Assembly: GCF_003143855.1 (NCBI RefSeq)
Contig: NZ_QFRK01000004.1
Location: 220,484-284,483, forward strand
Length of the DNA stretch: 64,000 nt
Origin: Streptomyces sp. NWU339
GTDB taxonomy: Bacteria; Actinomycetota; Actinomycetes; Streptomycetales; Streptomycetaceae
Direction of reading: 5' to 3'
Below the pieces are notes generated by a model, which saw only the letters and a list, made by a program, of their open reading frames with translations, was not told where the DNA came from and ran no database searches. The translations under genes were made by a program, and so were the position numbers. Positions 6,101-14,321 of this stretch are shown one piece after another. Position 1 is the first letter of the stretch. Every line of letters starts with the position of its first letter.

Positions 6101-7455
6101 CGGGTGCCTGTGCCTTCTCTGGACGTCTGTTCCGGAACCGGCCGGTCGAGCAGGAGCCGGCCGCGCAGCTGGTGGATCGCGTACGGCACGGCCTGCAGGA
6201 CGAGGCCGAGCGCCCCCATGAGCACCGCGGCGGCCGCCGGCCTGGGGGCGGGGTCCGCGATCCGCAGGCCCTGGACCACGGAGAAGAAGGAGCCGAAGGC
6301 CATGACGGCGGTGGACGACACCCCGGCGACGGTCCCGGGGAACCGCGCCATGCGACGGGCCGCCCTGCCGGACTCGGGCAACAGCCCCGTGCCCAGCACC
6401 GGGCCCTTGGGCCAGGCTCCCTTACCGCTCAGGCGGCGTTCGGACACCGCCGGTCCGTCGGCCCGGTGCAGCCGCGACCACCCGTCGACACCGTCCTCGC
6501 CACCGAACCACAGGTCCCACGGGAACACCGCCCGCAGCTGCTCCCCGGGGCCCCGGAGCTCCACACCGACCGGTTTCCCCACGCGGTCCACGACCCGGAC
6601 CAGCGACGTCACCGCGTGCGGGCCGGACAGCGCGAACCAGTACTCCTGGCCGCCCAGGTCGCGCAGGACGAGGTCCCGGTCCTGTACCCGGACCTCGGTG
6701 TCCCGGCGGAACCTGACCGTTGCCCCGGTCCCCCGCGCGGGGCCGGGCCGGACGCGTTCACGGACGACGGGGTCGTGACGCTCCGTCCGCAGCCGGGTCC
6801 AGGCCCGCAGCGCCAGCCGTGCCACGGGCGCGGCGAAGGCGGTCGCGGCGAGCAGCAGGACGACCCAGGGGACCGTGGTGTCCGAGAAGACGACCACCGT
6901 GAACACGGCGAACCAGACGCTCCCGGCGGCGGCTCGCACGCCCCAGTACCAGGACGGGAAGGGGCGGCCCGGGCCGAGGGAGGCGCCCGTGCCCTTCGAG
7001 GCCACCAGGGGATCGTTCCTGTCCCGTACCACGTGCAGCGGCACCCCCGCGGCCCGCAGCAGCCCGGCCACCCCCGTCCGGGCCAGCAACTGCTCGCCCT
7101 GCACCGACCGTCGGGGCAGTACGGGCGCCTCGGGCAGCCAGTCCTCGACGTCGAAGCGGCCGATCAGCGCCCCGTTCCCGTCCTGCAGTTGCACCTCTCC
7201 CCAGGAGCCAGGGAGGTCGGGCCCCACGCGCTTCCTGTCCCCGCCCGCCGCGTCGATGCCCGCTGCGTCGATGCCCGCTGCGTCGATGAACACAGCACGG
7301 GCGATTCCGGCGCTCCCGCCGACCGGAAAGCGGCGGGTACGGCCGCGGGTGCGCAGGACGAGAGCGCCGTCCTGCGCGAACAGCCGGGAGACGTGGCACC
7401 GTTCCAGGCCGGGGCCGCGCGAGGCGGCCGGTCTGAGGGCGGGTTCGGGAATCAC
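6097..7455 (-). CDS. Membrane protein, gene 3 of T7SS cassette A
   Basis: The GTG at 7455 overlaps the preceding stop (GTGA), giving 452 residues; the open frame continues upstream only as an antisense-like artefact over the previous gene. Two hydrophobic blocks are visible, at residues about 157-208 (FAVFTVVVF, WVVLLLAATAFAAPVARLAL) and about 368-428 (VMAFGSFFSVVQG, VLMGALGLVLQAVPYAI). They separate two soluble parts. The N-terminal part holds three GIDAA-type repeats from a 15-bp tandem repeat. No family is recognised. In cassette B the same slot is filled by a shorter, two-segment membrane protein, so a membrane partner seems to be a fixed part of the module. Confidence 0.55.
   Translation of the reverse strand: MIPEPALRPAASRGPGLERCHVSRLFAQDGALVLRTRGRTRRFPVGGSAGIARAVFIDAAGIDAAGIDAAGGDRKRVGPDLPGSWGEVQLQDGNGALIGRFDVEDWLPEAPVLPRRSVQGEQLLARTGVAGLLRAAGVPLHVVRDRNDPLVASKGTGASLGPGRPFPSWYWGVRAAAGSVWFAVFTVVVFSDTTVPWVVLLLAATAFAAPVARLALRAWTRLRTERHDPVVRERVRPGPARGTGATVRFRRDTEVRVQDRDLVLRDLGGQEYWFALSGPHAVTSLVRVVDRVGKPVGVELRGPGEQLRAVFPWDLWFGGEDGVDGWSRLHRADGPAVSERRLSGKGAWPKGPVLGTGLLPESGRAARRMARFPGTVAGVSSTAVMAFGSFFSVVQGLRIADPAPRPAAAAVLMGALGLVLQAVPYAIHQLRGRLLLDRPVPEQTSREGTGTR
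7244..7288. repeat. Three 15-bp tandem repeats inside the membrane-protein gene
   Basis: The unit CCCGCTGCGTCGATG occurs three times in a row; the first copy has one change. It encodes AGIDA-type repeats near the N-terminus of the 6097-7455 product. Its length is a multiple of three, so copy-number change would keep the frame. Confidence 0.8.
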
Positions 7456-8879
7456 CGGGTGGCCCCGTCGTAGAGGGAGGTGACGGTGCCGTAGGCGCCC
7501 TCCGCGCCGGCGGTGACGCCGGTGAGGGTGGCGCCCGCCCAGACGTTGGTCTGGCCGGTGAAGTTGTTCAGCGCGCCGCTGACCACGGGCACTTCCCGCG
7601 CGGCCGGCGAGAGGCCGTCGAGGCCGGCGGCCGTCCTGGCGAGATCGGGGTCCAGCGTGCCCGCCGAGCGGGGCGCGGCCATGTTCTTGATCCCGTCGCG
7701 CCAACCCTGCTTGGAGAACGCGTTTCCGAGCGACTTCACGCCGTCGACCGTATCCCGGTAGATCGCGGACGGGCTGAAGCCCTCCTTGAGGTTGCCCCAG
7801 TCGGGCAGCTTCCCCTTGGGCATGTCCGCCATCGCCCGGGCCGCGTCCTTGCCCCGAGGGCTCCCCGGAGCCCCGCGGTTGGCGAGCTTCCAAGCCTTGT
7901 TCGTCTTCGTGCCGGACGCCACGGCGTTCTTGTAGAGGTTGCTCCGGGCGAGCGCCTTGCTTCCGGCGGCCACTCCCTTCGCACCCGCCACCGCCGCCCG
8001 TCCGAGCCCGAAGGTGGCGACGCCCACGGCGTCCAGGAACACCGACTTCCAGCTTCCCTCACCGCCCAGCGCCAGCACGAGGTCGGTGGCCAGGGCGACG
8101 ACACTGGCCACCAGGGCCACGGCGTTGGCCACCACGGCGATGACCTGTCCGATGACCGGGATCCATCCCAGGGCCAGGGCGGCCACCCCCGCCCACAGGG
8201 CGATCCGTCCCGCCCACTTGGAGATCTCCTTGAGCCAGCCGGCGTTCTCGTGGACCCAGTTCTTGAACTTGTCCTTCCAGTTGTCCTTCAGCCCGTCGTT
8301 CTCGATGACGTGGTGGATCGCGTCGGCGGCCCGCTGGGCGGCACGGTCGCGGATGCCCTTGGCGGTCTCCAGCGCCTCCTTCGCCGCCGACAGGGCCGAG
8401 GACGCCGCCTCCTGCTGCCGGGTGTGCTTCTTCCGGTCCGGATCGTCCTTCGGGGTGTCGTCGGGCAGTCCGTCCAGCGACCGCTTCGCGGACCCCAGGT
8501 CCTCGTCGGCCGTCTCGGCGTCCCGCAGCGCCTTGTCGGCCATCTGCTGGGCGCGATGCAGTTCCGAGGCGAACTCGTTGCTGCACACCCCGTCCCGCAC
8601 CTGGGTGCCGAGCGCGTCGGCGGCCTCGTCGTAGCGTTCGAAGGCCTTGCGGAGCTTGTCACCGGCGCCCTCGGCCGCGCCGCGGAACTCGGTGGCCGCC
8701 TTGCCCTTCCAGTTCTCCACGGACGCCAGCGCCTTGATCTCGCGGGCCTCCTTGTCGATGGCCTCGGCGGTCTTGCGCAGCTGCCGTCCGAGCCGCGCGA
8801 CCGTGTCCGGGTCCCCGGGGACCGGGTCGGAGGCCTCGTCGAGCACGGCCCAGCGGTGGCCTGCGGGGCGGGTCGTCAC
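7452..8879 (-). CDS. Putative T7SS-secreted protein, gene 2 of cassette A
   Basis: The GTG at 8879 overlaps the stop of the WXG100-like gene (GTGA) and gives 475 residues. Residues about 10-120 carry the T7SS signal-type domain: SDPVPGDPDTVARLGRQL, IKALASVENWKGKAA with a WKG turn, RYDEAADAL, then ELHRAQQMADKAL. A helical region with charged residues runs to about 200. Hydrophobic segments at about 215-290 (LWAGVAALALGWIPVIGQVI, VALATDLVLAL) resemble those in T7SS toxins. The C-terminal half is rich in Gly, Ala and Asn and matches no toxin domain I know. The homologue at 24697-25953 has a different C-terminus. It may be a toxin of unknown type or a structural substrate. Confidence 0.65.
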   Translation of the reverse strand: MTTRPAGHRWAVLDEASDPVPGDPDTVARLGRQLRKTAEAIDKEAREIKALASVENWKGKAATEFRGAAEGAGDKLRKAFERYDEAADALGTQVRDGVCSNEFASELHRAQQMADKALRDAETADEDLGSAKRSLDGLPDDTPKDDPDRKKHTRQQEAASSALSAAKEALETAKGIRDRAAQRAADAIHHVIENDGLKDNWKDKFKNWVHENAGWLKEISKWAGRIALWAGVAALALGWIPVIGQVIAVVANAVALVASVVALATDLVLALGGEGSWKSVFLDAVGVATFGLGRAAVAGAKGVAAGSKALARSNLYKNAVASGTKTNKAWKLANRGAPGSPRGKDAARAMADMPKGKLPDWGNLKEGFSPSAIYRDTVDGVKSLGNAFSKQGWRDGIKNMAAPRSAGTLDPDLARTAAGLDGLSPAAREVPVVSGALNNFTGQTNVWAGATLTGVTAGAEGAYGTVTSLYDGATR

Positions 8880-9193
8880 TTCCCTGCCTCCTTCGGCTGC
8901 CGCTCGTCGGTGCGTCTGAGGGCCTCGGCGAGTTCGTGGTCGAGCGTCTCGTACGACTCCGCGGCGCCCTTGGTGATCCCGTGCAGCCTCTCCAACTCCT
9001 CGGTGAGCTGCCTGCGACGGATCTTCCAGTTGCTGCTGAACTTGTCGAAGGCGTCCAGGATCTTCTGCGAGCCCAGGTCGTCGACGGCGTATCCGTCGGC
9101 CGGGTTCGCGCGTTCCGCGAAGGTGTCGCGGATGCGCTTCAACGCGCGGGCGCTCTCCTTGATCCGCTCTATGTCCGCTTCCTGATCTCCCAC
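8876..9193 (-). CDS. WXG100-like protein, gene 1 of T7SS cassette A
   Basis: This 105-residue helical protein has a single Trp in the turn SSNWKIRRRQLTEELERL and the shared tail YETLDHELAEALRR. It matches the products at 25956-26267 and 3842-4171 in length and layout. It is the first gene of a five-gene operon in which every junction overlaps. Such small hairpin proteins bind large T7SS substrates or form the Esx heterodimer. Pairing with the adjacent secreted protein is inferred from the coupled start. The leftward-read TadG-like gene 9272-9733 ends 78 bases upstream, so it could share a transcript with the Tad operon or have its own promoter. Confidence 0.65.
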   Translation of the reverse strand: MGDQEADIERIKESARALKRIRDTFAERANPADGYAVDDLGSQKILDAFDKFSSNWKIRRRQLTEELERLHGITKGAAESYETLDHELAEALRRTDERQPKEAGK

Positions 9194-9271
9194 GGTGCTC
9201 CTCCTTCGGCCTTCGACCCCTCAAGTCCTTCAGTCCCCGGCCCCCGGCCCCGCGGTCCCTCGGCCGTCGCC

Positions 9272-9733
9272 TCAGCCGACCGCGTTCTCCGCCACCGCCT
9301 GGCCGCGGACCACCACGTCGCCGCCGTAGAACATCCCCGTGAACACCGGGGAGTAGGTGAGCTGGACCTCGACCTCCACCGCGTCGGCGTTCGCCGCCAC
9401 GCAGTGGGTCCCCGCGATGTCCGCGCCGGACATGTCCATCTCGCGGGCGAAGGCCTTCACCCGGACGTCGCAGTTCTCGTGGTTGATGGGCGCGGGCCCG
9501 CCCTCGTTGTCGTAGAGGGCCTCGCGGTCGATGTCCTGGGCGGCGTAACGGGCGGCCTGTTCCGCGATGTCGGCCGCGCGCTCGCGCTTGGAGATGGACA
9601 GGCCGCCGTCGATGACGAAGGCCGAGAGGGAGAGGAAGACCAGCGCGAAGACGATGACCGCGCCGGCGCCGGAGCCGCGGTCGTCGAACCGCGCACCGCG
9701 ATCCGTCAGCCACGTGCGTACGTGTGCCCTCAC
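9272..9733 (-). CDS. Tad pilus TadG-like membrane protein
   Basis: This 153-residue protein has a short basic N-terminus, DDRGSGAGAV, then a hydrophobic helix (IVFALVFLSLSAFVIDGGLSI) and an extracytoplasmic domain with SKRERAADIAEQAARYAAQD. That is the arrangement of TadE/TadG-like pilus-assembly proteins of actinobacteria. Unlike its two neighbours it lacks the Glu five residues after the processing Gly. It may therefore not be cut like a pilin. Its GTG start overlaps the upstream stop (GTGA). It is the last gene of the leftward Tad operon. Its Asp/Arg-rich periplasmic part may contact the envelope; this is inference. Confidence 0.75.
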   Translation of the reverse strand: MRAHVRTWLTDRGARFDDRGSGAGAVIVFALVFLSLSAFVIDGGLSISKRERAADIAEQAARYAAQDIDREALYDNEGGPAPINHENCDVRVKAFAREMDMSGADIAGTHCVAANADAVEVEVQLTYSPVFTGMFYGGDVVVRGQAVAENAVG

Positions 9734-10158
9734 GCCGTCCTCCGGTACGGGTCCAGTGGTGAACTGAAGCTCGCGGACAGGGTCGTCGGGATGTTCAGGC
9801 CCAGCATGGCCAGGCCGCGCACCTCGCAGCTCACCTCGACCGTGAAGAGGGTGTCCGGTTCGAAGCCCTGACTGGTCTGTGCGACGGTCACCGGGCCCGA
9901 GCAGATGTCCGCGAGGTTCGCCTCGGCCGCCTTGCGCGCCTCGGACATCGCCCGCACATGGTCCTTCTGGATGGAGCCCGCGCGCGCCGCGTCCCGGGCC
10001 GCGCCGTCCAACGCGCCTCGTCCGCTCACCAGTTGACCGAACGCCACCAGCACCAGGATGAACAGGATCATCACCGGGGCGAGGATCACCACCTCGACGG
10101 TGGACAGGCCCCGGTCGTCCACGGACTCCCGGCGCTTCGGCCGAAGGGGGGAGCCCAT
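9730..10158 (-). CDS. TadE-family pseudopilin
   Basis: The product is 142 residues. After a basic start comes DDRGLSTVEVVILAPVMILF: a Gly followed by a Glu at +5 and a hydrophobic helix, the prepilin-like pattern of TadE proteins processed by a TadV-type peptidase. The periplasmic part has GAARDAARAGSIQ, a run typical of TadE. The ATG is nearly contiguous with the stop of the upstream TadE-like gene. The protein would be a minor pilin in the Flp pilus. No TadV peptidase gene is in the window. Confidence 0.8.
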   Translation of the reverse strand: MGSPLRPKRRESVDDRGLSTVEVVILAPVMILFILVLVAFGQLVSGRGALDGAARDAARAGSIQKDHVRAMSEARKAAEANLADICSGPVTVAQTSQGFEPDTLFTVEVSCEVRGLAMLGLNIPTTLSASFSSPLDPYRRTA

Positions 10159-10608
10159 CTAGTTCTCCCCCTCTTCCACGAAGCGTTCCACCGGCCCCGC
10201 CGACTGGGCGTGCACCGTCAGGTCCAGCCCCGGGAACACCGTCGGGATGCGCGCCGTGATCTCCACGCCCACCGTGTCCTGCTCCGGCTGGAGCATCCTC
10301 ACGTCCGGCGAGAGCACCAACTGCGGGCCCAGTTGCCGGATGTAGCTGTCCACCACGTCCTGGGCCTCGCCCCGCCAGCCGCCCGGCTGGTCGTGCGCCG
10401 TCGCCCGTGCCTTGCGCGCACCGGCCTGGGCCGCCGCCTGGGCGACGTGGTCGGCGAAGAAGTACAGCGCGAACTGCACCGTCGCGAAGATCATGAAGAA
10501 CAGGACGGGCGTGAGCAGGACGAACTCGATCGCGGTCATGCCGGAATCGCCGCGGGCGGAGGCGGCCTCCACCCGTCGGCGTACCCAGCGACGTACGCGC
10601 ACCGGCAT
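10159..10608 (-). CDS. TadE-family pseudopilin
   Basis: This 149-residue protein has a basic leader followed by DSGMTAIEFVLLTPVLFFMI, again Gly then Glu at +5 and an aromatic at +6 before a hydrophobic helix. The remainder contains DHVAQAAAQAGARKAR, which is typical of TadE minor pilins. It abuts the next gene with no gap. The start chosen is the ATG at 10608, which retains the basic leader. It differs enough from the next gene to suggest two distinct minor pilins rather than a recent duplicate. Confidence 0.78.
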   Translation of the reverse strand: MPVRVRRWVRRRVEAASARGDSGMTAIEFVLLTPVLFFMIFATVQFALYFFADHVAQAAAQAGARKARATAHDQPGGWRGEAQDVVDSYIRQLGPQLVLSPDVRMLQPEQDTVGVEITARIPTVFPGLDLTVHAQSAGPVERFVEEGEN

Positions 10609-10660
10609 TCCCCGTTCCCGTCCTGTTCCAGCCCTGTCCCCGACCTCGGCGTCCGTACGC

Positions 10661-10912
10661 TCAGCAGGTGCTGCCCGCGTCCGCGCCCTTGATGCAGTCG
10701 CCGACCTTGTTGGCGCCCTCGCTCAGCGCGGCGTTGATGATGGCGGCCACCACTCCGACGATCGCCACGACGACCGCCGAGATGATGACCCACTCCACGG
10801 CGGAGGCGCCGCGGTCCAGTTCGCCGGAGCGGGCGCGCTCCACGCGGGCCCGCATGAAGGTGACCAGGAAGTCGACGGCGGGAATGCCGGTGTGGAAGGT
10901 ACGTCCGTTCAT
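10661..10912 (-). CDS. flp: Flp-type major pilin candidate
   Basis: The product is 83 residues, the size of Flp pilins. LDRGASAVEWVIISAVVVAI shows Gly followed by Glu at +5 and an aromatic at +6, the Flp processing and assembly signature, then one hydrophobic helix and a short tail with two Cys (DCIKGADAGSTC). The leader is longer than in most Flp pilins (about 35 residues). It sits between the secretion ATPase/platform genes and the TadE-like genes, which is the normal place. The gaps on both sides (139 and 52 bases) are larger than elsewhere in the operon and could hold a separate start of transcription for the abundant pilin. Confidence 0.75.
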   Translation of the reverse strand: MNGRTFHTGIPAVDFLVTFMRARVERARSGELDRGASAVEWVIISAVVVAIVGVVAAIINAALSEGANKVGDCIKGADAGSTC

Positions 10913-11051
10913 GACGCGTTGTCCTCTCGAATTCGGTTCACAGATGCTCTGACGTACGGTTCACGGATTTCGGTTCGCGGTCTCGCGGTGCGCACTTCGT
11001 TCCTCGTGCTCCTCACGCCTCTCGCGCCGCGCGATTCACGGTTCACGGTCC

Positions 11052-11978
11052 TCACACCTGGAACACCCGCATCGCCGCCGGGAAGATCAGGAACACGAGG
11101 AACCCCGCGCACAGCAGCAGTTGTGCCACGAGCATCGACTGGGACTTCTCGCCCGCGCTGCCCTCGATCTCGGCGAGTTCGCGGTGCCGCATGGTCTCGG
11201 CGCGGGAGGCGAGGGACTCGCGTACCTTGGCGCCGTCGTCCGCGACCAGGGCCAGCGACGCCGACAGGTCCTTCAGCTCCTCCACGCCCAGCTCCTCACC
11301 GAGCTGCCCCAGCGCCTGCCACTGGCTGAGACCGGTGATACGGGCGTCGGCGAGCGCGTTGCGGATGCGCTGCGTCGCCCAGCCGTCGGACACCTCGGCC
11401 GCCGCCATCAGGGCCTCGGGGAGGCCTCGCCCGCCGGCCAGGCTCATCGAGACCAGGTCCAGATAGGCGCCGATGACCCGGCGCAGGTCGCGCCGCTTCT
11501 CGGCGGCGTCCCGGCGTACCTCGAGGTCGGGCAGGAAGAAGAAGACGACCGCGCAGAGCAGGGCCAGCCAGACCGGGACGATCGGGCTGCGGCTGAAGCC
11601 GAGGGTCCAGACGACCGCGAAGAGGAACGGGCCGAAGAACAGTCCGCCCGCCGCCAACAGCACCTTCGTCGCCAGGAACTTCTCCCAGCTGCGTTCCAGC
11701 ACCGCCAGGTCGGCCCGCAGCGAACGCTGCTCCCAGCCCTGCTGGAGATAGAACTCGGCGATACGCGAGCCCACTTCGGCGCGCAGCGACCCGAAGCGGC
11801 CGGTGTCCTTCGCCGCACGCGCCGACTCGTACGCCGCGCCCCGCGCCCGCATCGCGTCGATCCGGGCGACCTGGGCGACCGCGCTGCGCTTGGTGGGCAT
11901 CAGGGCCCGGACCAGGACGTAGACGCCCAGTCCGAGGACCGCGCCGACGACCACCGGCATCGTCAGTTCGTCGTTCAC
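11052..11978 (-). CDS. tadC: Tad inner-membrane platform protein TadC (T2SS-F family)
   Basis: The GTG at 11978 overlaps the TadB stop (GTGA) and gives 308 residues, a normal TadC length. N-terminal and central hydrophobic segments (VVVGAVLGLGVYVLV, FLFAVVWTLGF, VWLALLCAVVFFFLPD) bracket a cytoplasmic T2SS-F domain with RRVIGAYLDLVSMSLAGGRG and LADARITGLSQW. It ends with a last membrane helix, LLLCAGFLVFLIFPAAM. Together with TadB it would form the membrane platform on which the TadA motor acts during pilus assembly. A longer open frame to 12125 overlaps TadB and is not used. Confidence 0.85.
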   Translation of the reverse strand: MNDELTMPVVVGAVLGLGVYVLVRALMPTKRSAVAQVARIDAMRARGAAYESARAAKDTGRFGSLRAEVGSRIAEFYLQQGWEQRSLRADLAVLERSWEKFLATKVLLAAGGLFFGPFLFAVVWTLGFSRSPIVPVWLALLCAVVFFFLPDLEVRRDAAEKRRDLRRVIGAYLDLVSMSLAGGRGLPEALMAAAEVSDGWATQRIRNALADARITGLSQWQALGQLGEELGVEELKDLSASLALVADDGAKVRESLASRAETMRHRELAEIEGSAGEKSQSMLVAQLLLCAGFLVFLIFPAAMRVFQV

Positions 11979-13009
11979 CGTCGTACCCCCTCTTCCTGCT
12001 GGTACGACCCGTGCTGCTGCGACGGGCCGGTGCCGGACGTCCGGGGACGGACGAACCGGACCGACGCCTCGTCGCGCACCAGGAACCGTTCGGGTGTCTC
12101 GATGGTGGACAGCTTGCGCAGCCACCAGAAGCCGAGCGCGAACAGCCCGCAGACGCAGGCGAGTACGAGCTGTCCGACCGCCGTGCCGTACGGCTCGACG
12201 AACTCACGGTTGAAGATGGCCAGTCCGAGGACGAACGCGATCGTCACCGCGACCACGATCTGCACCGACCGCCGGGTGGAGGCCCGTTGGGCCATCACCC
12301 GCTGCCGCATGTCGACCTCCTCGCGCGCCGACTTGGCCAGCGCGCCCAGCACCTGGCGCAGACCCGGGCCGCGCAGCCGGGCGTTGAGGATGAGCGCGGC
12401 GACGATGATGTCGGCGGAGGCGTCGTCGATCTCGTCGGCGAGATGCTGAAGCGCCTCGGGCAACGGGGTACGGGAGCGCAACCGGTCGACGAGCGCGTCG
12501 AGATGAGGGCGCAGGACGGGAGCGGCGGCCCGCGCCGACGCCGGGATGGCCTGCTCCAGGCCCACCGCGCCGGCGATGGTGTCGCGCAGCGACTCCGTCC
12601 AGGAAGCCAGGGCCTCCACCCGCCGCATGGCGGCCCGTTCCTCCGCGGCCCCGCCGAAGAGCCGGTCCCAGAAGAAGACGAGGACGGCGGCGGCGGCGCC
12701 GGCGACGGCCCAACGGGTCAGCAGCAGCACGGCGAGTCCGACGATCGCGGCGAGCGATCCGCGCTGACCGGCGAACCGGATCAGCTCGGCGGCGCGCTCA
12801 CTCGTCCGCTGCTTCTCGTGCTCGGGTTTGGCGGGCAGTCCGCGCACGGCGACGACGAGGAGGGCGAGTCCACCGCCGACGGCGACACCGCACGCGAGCG
12901 CGTACAGGACCGTGGTGGAGAACAGGCCGCCCATCGAGCCGAGCGAACCGAGCGCGACGGGGTCGAGGGGGCCGACGGTGTCGACGAGATCGGTGGTCGT
13001 ACGGGTCAC
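11975..13009 (-). CDS. tadB: Tad inner-membrane platform protein TadB (T2SS-F family)
   Basis: This 344-residue protein has N-terminal hydrophobic helices (LYALACGVAVGGGLALLVVAV, AIVGLAVLLLTRWAV), a cytoplasmic T2SS-F domain with WTESLRDTIAGAVGLEQAIP and ADIIVAALILNARLRGPGLR, and C-terminal helices before a charged tail. This is the TadB layout of actinobacterial Tad systems. It starts at a GTG four bases past the TadA stop and overlaps TadC by four bases. It works with TadC as the pilus assembly platform. The Gln/His/Glu-rich tail is not part of the usual domain. Confidence 0.85.
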   Translation of the reverse strand: MTRTTTDLVDTVGPLDPVALGSLGSMGGLFSTTVLYALACGVAVGGGLALLVVAVRGLPAKPEHEKQRTSERAAELIRFAGQRGSLAAIVGLAVLLLTRWAVAGAAAAVLVFFWDRLFGGAAEERAAMRRVEALASWTESLRDTIAGAVGLEQAIPASARAAAPVLRPHLDALVDRLRSRTPLPEALQHLADEIDDASADIIVAALILNARLRGPGLRQVLGALAKSAREEVDMRQRVMAQRASTRRSVQIVVAVTIAFVLGLAIFNREFVEPYGTAVGQLVLACVCGLFALGFWWLRKLSTIETPERFLVRDEASVRFVRPRTSGTGPSQQHGSYQQEEGVRR

Positions 13010-13013
13010 CGGG

Positions 13014-14321
13014 TCACCCCCACGTTCCGCTGGGCCGGTAGCCGTGGGCCATCAGTTCCTCCAGGCAGGCGATGGGGGCGTGGGCCGCGACCCGGCCGTC
13101 GGGCGTCCGGGCGAACACCTCGCTGGACAGGACGCGTCCGTCGACGCCGTTGACCTCGCGGACTGAGGTGACCATGCGCTGGAGACGGCCGCCGTTCTGG
13201 AAATCGTTGCGCCGTTCGATGAAGACGACGAAGTTCACGGCGCCCGCGATCAGCATCTGGCTGGCCTCGATGGGCAGTCGTTCCGACGCCTGCAGGGCGT
13301 AGGTGGAGATACGGTTGAAGACCTCGCTGGAGCTGTTGGCGTGGATCGTGGACAGCGAACCGTCGTTGCCCTGCGACATCGCGTTCAGCATGGTCACGAT
13401 CTCGTCGCCGAGCACCTCACCGACGATGACCCGCGAGGGGTTCATACGCAACGAGCGTCGTACCAGTTCTGCCATGGAAATGGCGCCCTGTCCCTCGGAG
13501 TTGGGCAGCCTCTCCTCGAACGCCACTACGTTGGGGTGCAGTTCGGGGAAGGAGTCGAGGCCGAGTTCCAGGGCACGCTCGACGGTGATGAGCCGTTCGT
13601 GCGGCGGGATCTCGTTGGCGAGGGCGCGCAGCAGCGTCGTCTTGCCGGCGTTCGTGGCCCCCGCGATCATGACGTTCTTGCGGGCGCGCACCGCGCAGGC
13701 CAGGAAGTGCCCCAACTCCGGTGTGAGCGTCGCGTTTCCGACCATGTCGGAGATGAACACCTTGCCCATGCGGGCCCGGCGGATGGACAGCGCCGGCCGC
13801 CTGGTCACATCCATGACGGCGGACAGCCGTGAACCGTCCGGCAGTCGCAGGTCGAGCTGCGGGTTCGCGGAGTCGAAGGGCCGGGAGGAGAGACCCGAGT
13901 ACGCACCGAGCACCTGGATGAGCTCGATGAGCTCCTCGTCGGTCTCGGCGACGGGCTCACCCCGCACCTCGCGCCCGTCCGCGTAGCCCACGAACACCTG
14001 GTCGTAGCCGTTGATGTCGATGTTCTCGACCTCGGGGTCGTCGAGCAGTGGCTGGAGCCGTCCGACGCCGAACAGCGCGGCGTGCACGGCGGCCGCGTAC
14101 TGCTCCTCGGTCTCGGCGTCCAGTGGAGTACGGCCCGCGTTGATCTCGGAGCGGGCGTGCTCCTCCAGTATCTGCGCTATGACGGCCCGCGCGAACTGCC
14201 GCTCGTCCTCGGTGGACATCGGCGTGACGCCGTTGACCTGGTCCAGGCGCCGCTGTTCGGCGATGCGGTCACCGGCGTCCTGACGGAACCGCTTGACCAG
14301 TTGATGGTCGACAGCGGTCAT
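13014..14321 (-). CDS. tadA: Tad pilus assembly ATPase TadA/CpaF
   Basis: The ATG at 14321 overlaps the upstream stop (ATGA) and gives 435 residues. The protein is a GSPII_E secretion ATPase: an N-terminal helical domain, Walker A GATNAGKTT (residues 221-229), Asp/Glu boxes, Walker B RVIVGEVLGDE (297-307) and the His box STIHAN (324-329). It has no cysteine cluster, as usual for TadA/CpaF. It powers pilus assembly through TadB and TadC. A longer open frame that runs to 15044 in the same frame overlaps the TadZ-like gene and lacks domain support. Confidence 0.92.
   Translation of the reverse strand: MTAVDHQLVKRFRQDAGDRIAEQRRLDQVNGVTPMSTEDERQFARAVIAQILEEHARSEINAGRTPLDAETEEQYAAAVHAALFGVGRLQPLLDDPEVENIDINGYDQVFVGYADGREVRGEPVAETDEELIELIQVLGAYSGLSSRPFDSANPQLDLRLPDGSRLSAVMDVTRRPALSIRRARMGKVFISDMVGNATLTPELGHFLACAVRARKNVMIAGATNAGKTTLLRALANEIPPHERLITVERALELGLDSFPELHPNVVAFEERLPNSEGQGAISMAELVRRSLRMNPSRVIVGEVLGDEIVTMLNAMSQGNDGSLSTIHANSSSEVFNRISTYALQASERLPIEASQMLIAGAVNFVVFIERRNDFQNGGRLQRMVTSVREVNGVDGRVLSSEVFARTPDGRVAAHAPIACLEELMAHGYRPSGTWG

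Noticed and set aside
6097..7893. A longer start for the cassette A membrane protein
   Set aside because: The extra part overlaps the secreted-protein gene in another frame, and the GTGA overlap at 7455 is the normal junction of this operon.
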